From positions 62,001 through 126,000 of the forward strand of contig NZ_RJWA01000005.1 in assembly GCF_003762835.1 (NCBI RefSeq): 64,000 nucleotides of DNA. Reading direction: 5' to 3'. Shown here piece after piece: positions 61,257 through 64,000 of this stretch. The position numbers and the translations under genes were made by a program. This DNA comes from Micromonospora sp. HM5-17. Its GTDB lineage: Bacteria; Actinomycetota; Actinomycetes; Mycobacteriales; Micromonosporaceae. The notes under the pieces were generated by a model. The model was not told the origin of the DNA, made no database searches, and was given only the letters and a program-made list of their open reading frames with translations. Each line of letters opens with the position of its first letter. Positions within the stretch are counted from its first letter, which is position 1.

Positions 61257-64000
61257 TCAGGCGGCGGCGCGGGTGACGCGCAGCCCCTCGGCGGGGTCGT
61301 AGTGCAGGTCGAATCCGGCCACCGTGGCGTTTCCGTCCTCGTCGATGTCGAGCACGAGCTCACCGGCGAGCCAGGGACTCTCCTGCCACGCGCTGAGGTC
61401 GACACGCTGCTCCAGCTCGGCGATCACGTCGTCGATCACCTCGGCGGCGGTCATCGCACGCGGCAGCGGCAGGGCACACCGCGCGATCAGGCGAGGTAGC
61501 GGACGGCGCGGAACGCTACCGGTCGGCACCAGGACCCCACCACCGTCGATCCACGGCGGGAGGATCAGTCCCTCCGAGGTCCGCACCAGCAGCAGGACCT
61601 CGAGCGACTCGGCGTCGGTGTCGCGGACGTGCCCCTGTGCCACGCGTTCGTCGGCGTCACCGACGCCACCGGTCAGCCAGTTGATCAGCGGTGTTCCGGG
61701 CTCGCCGACCTCCGCCAGGCGGAAACCGTCGGCCTTCTGCTCCTTCGCCGCGATGTCGTCGCGCTGCCTCGCCTCCGCCTCGGCCAGCGCGGTCTGCCAG
61801 GATGGCGGGCCGACCGGTGTGTCGCCGTAGGCGGCCTGGGTGAGCGGGGCGATGTCGGACGGCAGCCGTAGCGGTATGCCGCGTTCCAGGTATGGCTGCA
61901 GCACGGCGGCGCTGCGCAGCAGGCTGGCCGTCTGGTATACGCGGCGGGAGCCGGTGACCGGTTGGGGCGGCTCGGTCGTCCAGTCCGCACCGGTGATCCA
62001 GCACACCGGCGCCGCGAGCCGGGCGGGGCGGTCGCCGCGCGGATGGCGGTGCAGCCGGCCGATGCGTTGGAGCACGAGGTCGACCGGGGCCAGGTCGGTG
62101 ACGAGCACATCGAAGTCGATGTCGAGGGACTGCTCGGCGACCTGGCTGGCGACCACCACGTACCGCTGGGGACGGCTGCCGGTGCCGGGCGGCCCAAACG
62201 TGTCGCGCAACCAGCGGTCCTTCGCGGCGCGGTCGATGGCCATGAACCGGGAGTGCGCGACCGCCACGGGGGTTTCCGGCCCGAGCGCCGCCCGCAGCGC
62301 CTCAGCGGTCTCCTGCACCCGGGCCACGGTGTTGCGGACCACCAACGCACAACCGCCGTCGGCCACCTGCTCGCGTAGCAACTCCGCCAGCGTGGGCAGG
62401 TCGTCGGCGAGCCGCCGCAGCGTGACCTCGAGGTGCCGTCCGGAGTCGGCGCAGCCGGTCGCGGCGGCGCCCCGCTGCGCAGCGGAGACCGTGACCAGGG
62501 GGTATCGCAGGTCGGTGCGGAGCGATGCGTACGGGTCGACCGTCGGCTTGCCGCGATCGCGCCAGGTGGGCTTGGGCGGTGGGCCCAGCCGGCCGTTGTC
62601 GTACGCCGCCATCAGCTCGGCCCGCCGACGTGCCGGCAACGTCGCGGAGAGCACGATCACCGGTACGCCGTACGCCCCAAGCCATTCCAGCGTCCGGTCG
62701 AGGAACCGACCCATGTAGACGTCGTAGGCGTGCGCCTCGTCGATGACGACGACCTTGCCGGCGAGGCCGAGGTGGCGCAGCACCAGATGCTTGCCACGCA
62801 GTGCCGCGAACAGCAGTTGATCGATGGTGCCCACGACGAAACTGGACAGGAGGGTCCGCTTGGGCCCGGCAAGCCAGCGGTGCACACCGATGTCTGTGCC
62901 GCCGGCGTCCTCGGCGATGCCGCTCGGCAGCGAGGTCACCCGCAGGTCGTCGTACTCGGAGTTGAGCGCGGCCTTGCCGTGGGCCAGTCGTACGTCGCGA
63001 TCGCCCCGGCCCACCCGTGCGTCGGGGAGCCGACGCAGCCAGGACAGCATGCGGCCGAACATGGCGTCGCTGGTGGCACGGGTGGGCAGGGCCAGGTAGC
63101 AACCGGAGGCACCGGTACGGCGGGCCATGATCTCCACCGCCGCGAGCGCGGCCTCGGTCTTGCCCTCGCCCATCGCCGCCTCGACGATCATGATGCCGGG
63201 CAGCGGCATGGTCTCGGCGAGTTCGGCGACGGTGCGCTGCACCGGACGGGTCACCGCACCGTCGGGCAGCGTGAAGCGTGCCCCGAACAGCTCGTCCACG
63301 CTCGCCGGTGGCGCGACGGGCTGCCACGGGACGGGCAGGTCCAGCGACTCCCAGCCAGACCGCAGCCGGTCGGAGTCCGTGCCGGCCAGGACGTACGGAA
63401 AGTACTCCTCGTTGCTGGCGATCCAGTCGGCGACGATGACGAGGCCGGTGAGGATGGCCTGCGCGGGTTGCGACAGCGACACGGTGCTCCAGTCGATCAG
63501 CCGTTCGCCGGCGCCCGACCGCTCGGTCATCCAGGTCAGCAGCTCCTGCTGCACCTGCCGCCAGGCGCTGTCGCCGAGCAGATACGGACGCATCTGTACG
63601 TTACGGAGCCCCTCGTCGGTGGGCGGCACACCGTGGTGGCCACCGACGACGACCGCGAACGGATGCGGGTCGGCCCAGTCCTGCTCGTACAGCCAGTCCG
63701 CCAGGACGAGGTGCCCCGCGGTGGCGTGCGGGGCGTACCTGCGGTCGGCGCGGATCAGGTCTCGGTCGTAGCCGAGCCCGTGGTCACGCATCCGTTGCGC
63801 GAGGGCATGGGCCTGGTGGGCGAAGGCGGGCGTGGCCTTGCCGATGTCGTGCACCCCGGCGAGCCAGACAGCCAGGGTACGGCCGTCCGCGTCGCCGCCG
63901 GGCAGTTCGTCGGCGACACGGTGCCGGACCGCCCGACCGAGCCAGTGATCCCAGAGTTGCCCGGCCACGTCGGCGGTGTCGGCCAGATGCCGCCACAGCG
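61257..64000 (-). CDS. cas3: Cas3 HD nuclease-helicase, system 2 (5' end beyond window)
   Basis: More than 910 residues visible. HD motif region HDIGKATPAF with HHGVPPTDEG, Walker A EAAMGEGKTEAAL, DEAH in VIDEAHAYD, LSATLPARRR, and QRIGRLHRHP are intact. The C-terminal domain is present (LEVLLLVRTSEGLILPP; then QESPWLAGELVLDID), giving the reference for the missing part in system 1. The start lies to the right of 64000; the visible sequence begins near LADTADVAGQLWDHW, close to the first HD histidine. It degrades target DNA after Cascade recruitment. Confidence 0.93.
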   Translation of the reverse strand, partial: LWRHLADTADVAGQLWDHWLGRAVRHRVADELPGGDADGRTLAVWLAGVHDIGKATPAFAHQAHALAQRMRDHGLGYDRDLIRADRRYAPHATAGHLVLADWLYEQDWADPHPFAVVVGGHHGVPPTDEGLRNVQMRPYLLGDSAWRQVQQELLTWMTERSGAGERLIDWSTVSLSQPAQAILTGLVIVADWIASNEEYFPYVLAGTDSDRLRSGWESLDLPVPWQPVAPPASVDELFGARFTLPDGAVTRPVQRTVAELAETMPLPGIMIVEAAMGEGKTEAALAAVEIMARRTGASGCYLALPTRATSDAMFGRMLSWLRRLPDARVGRGDRDVRLAHGKAALNSEYDDLRVTSLPSGIAEDAGGTDIGVHRWLAGPKRTLLSSFVVGTIDQLLFAALRGKHLVLRHLGLAGKVVVIDEAHAYDVYMGRFLDRTLEWLGAYGVPVIVLSATLPARRRAELMAAYDNGRLGPPPKPTWRDRGKPTVDPYASLRTDLRYPLVTVSAAQRGAAATGCADSGRHLEVTLRRLADDLPTLAELLREQVADGGCALVVRNTVARVQETAEALRAALGPETPVAVAHSRFMAIDRAAKDRWLRDTFGPPGTGSRPQRYVVVASQVAEQSLDIDFDVLVTDLAPVDLVLQRIGRLHRHPRGDRPARLAAPVCWITGADWTTEPPQPVTGSRRVYQTASLLRSAAVLQPYLERGIPLRLPSDIAPLTQAAYGDTPVGPPSWQTALAEAEARQRDDIAAKEQKADGFRLAEVGEPGTPLINWLTGGVGDADERVAQGHVRDTDAESLEVLLLVRTSEGLILPPWIDGGGVLVPTGSVPRRPLPRLIARCALPLPRAMTAAEVIDDVIAELEQRVDLSAWQESPWLAGELVLDIDEDGNATVAGFDLHYDPAEGLRVTRAAA

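Overview
The window is high-GC actinomycete chromosomal DNA. Short intergenic gaps, many GTG starts, frequent ATGA/GTGA start-stop overlaps, Tat-type exported proteins, an AfsR/SARP-type regulator and an actinobacterial type I-E CRISPR repeat fit a Micromonosporaceae-like organism. That placement is inferred from style and gene content, not from a marker gene.

1-15.7 kb is a plant-polysaccharide/oligosaccharide module: a GH42 beta-galactosidase running off the left edge, a GH31 alpha-xylosidase-like enzyme, an MFS exporter with its MarR regulator, a CUT1 sugar ABC transporter (lipoprotein plus two permeases), a ROK repressor, a GH3 beta-glycosidase and a LacI repressor. Two operators resembling the Bacillus XylR site lie upstream of the GH31 gene and between the transporter and the ROK gene. 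This suggests one ROK regulon, separate from the twin LacI boxes in front of the GH3 gene.

15.7-25.3 kb holds CRISPR-Cas system 1, type I-E: a small membrane protein, then cas3, cas8e, cse2, cas7e, cas5e and cas6e. It has no cas1, cas2 or array. One degenerate CRISPR-like repeat sits in a hairpin-rich leader upstream, and IS701 and IS5 transposase debris lies downstream. The Cas3 C-terminal domain appears to have moved onto the N-terminus of Cas8e.

25.7-38.3 kb is mixed metabolism and regulation: a CaCA exchanger, MerR and Rrf2 regulators, TesB thioesterase, pyruvate kinase, a Tat-exported amidase with a small coupled partner, RidA, a LysR regulator, MaoC and SDR enzymes, a TetR regulator and an SRPBCC protein. 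Two small decayed gene fragments (NUDIX and a 6-phosphogluconate-dehydrogenase-like protein) lie among them. 38.6-49.9 kb carries a large subtilase, a SARP/AfsR regulator, a three-gene ESX-like/DUF1023/lipoprotein operon and an ArsR-SRPBCC pair.

50-54.3 kb is accessory DNA: a decayed type III-like RAMP gene, a membrane-anchored hypothetical, a gene-poor stretch and an unrecognised 503-residue protein. 54.4-64 kb is CRISPR-Cas system 2, type I-E, on the minus strand: cas3 (cut by the window edge), cas8e, cse2, cas7e, cas5e, cas6e, a frameshifted cas1, cas2 and a 10-repeat array. The two I-E systems are clearly divergent, so this is not a recent duplication. System 1 could depend on crRNAs from the system 2 array, or act through the orphan repeat.
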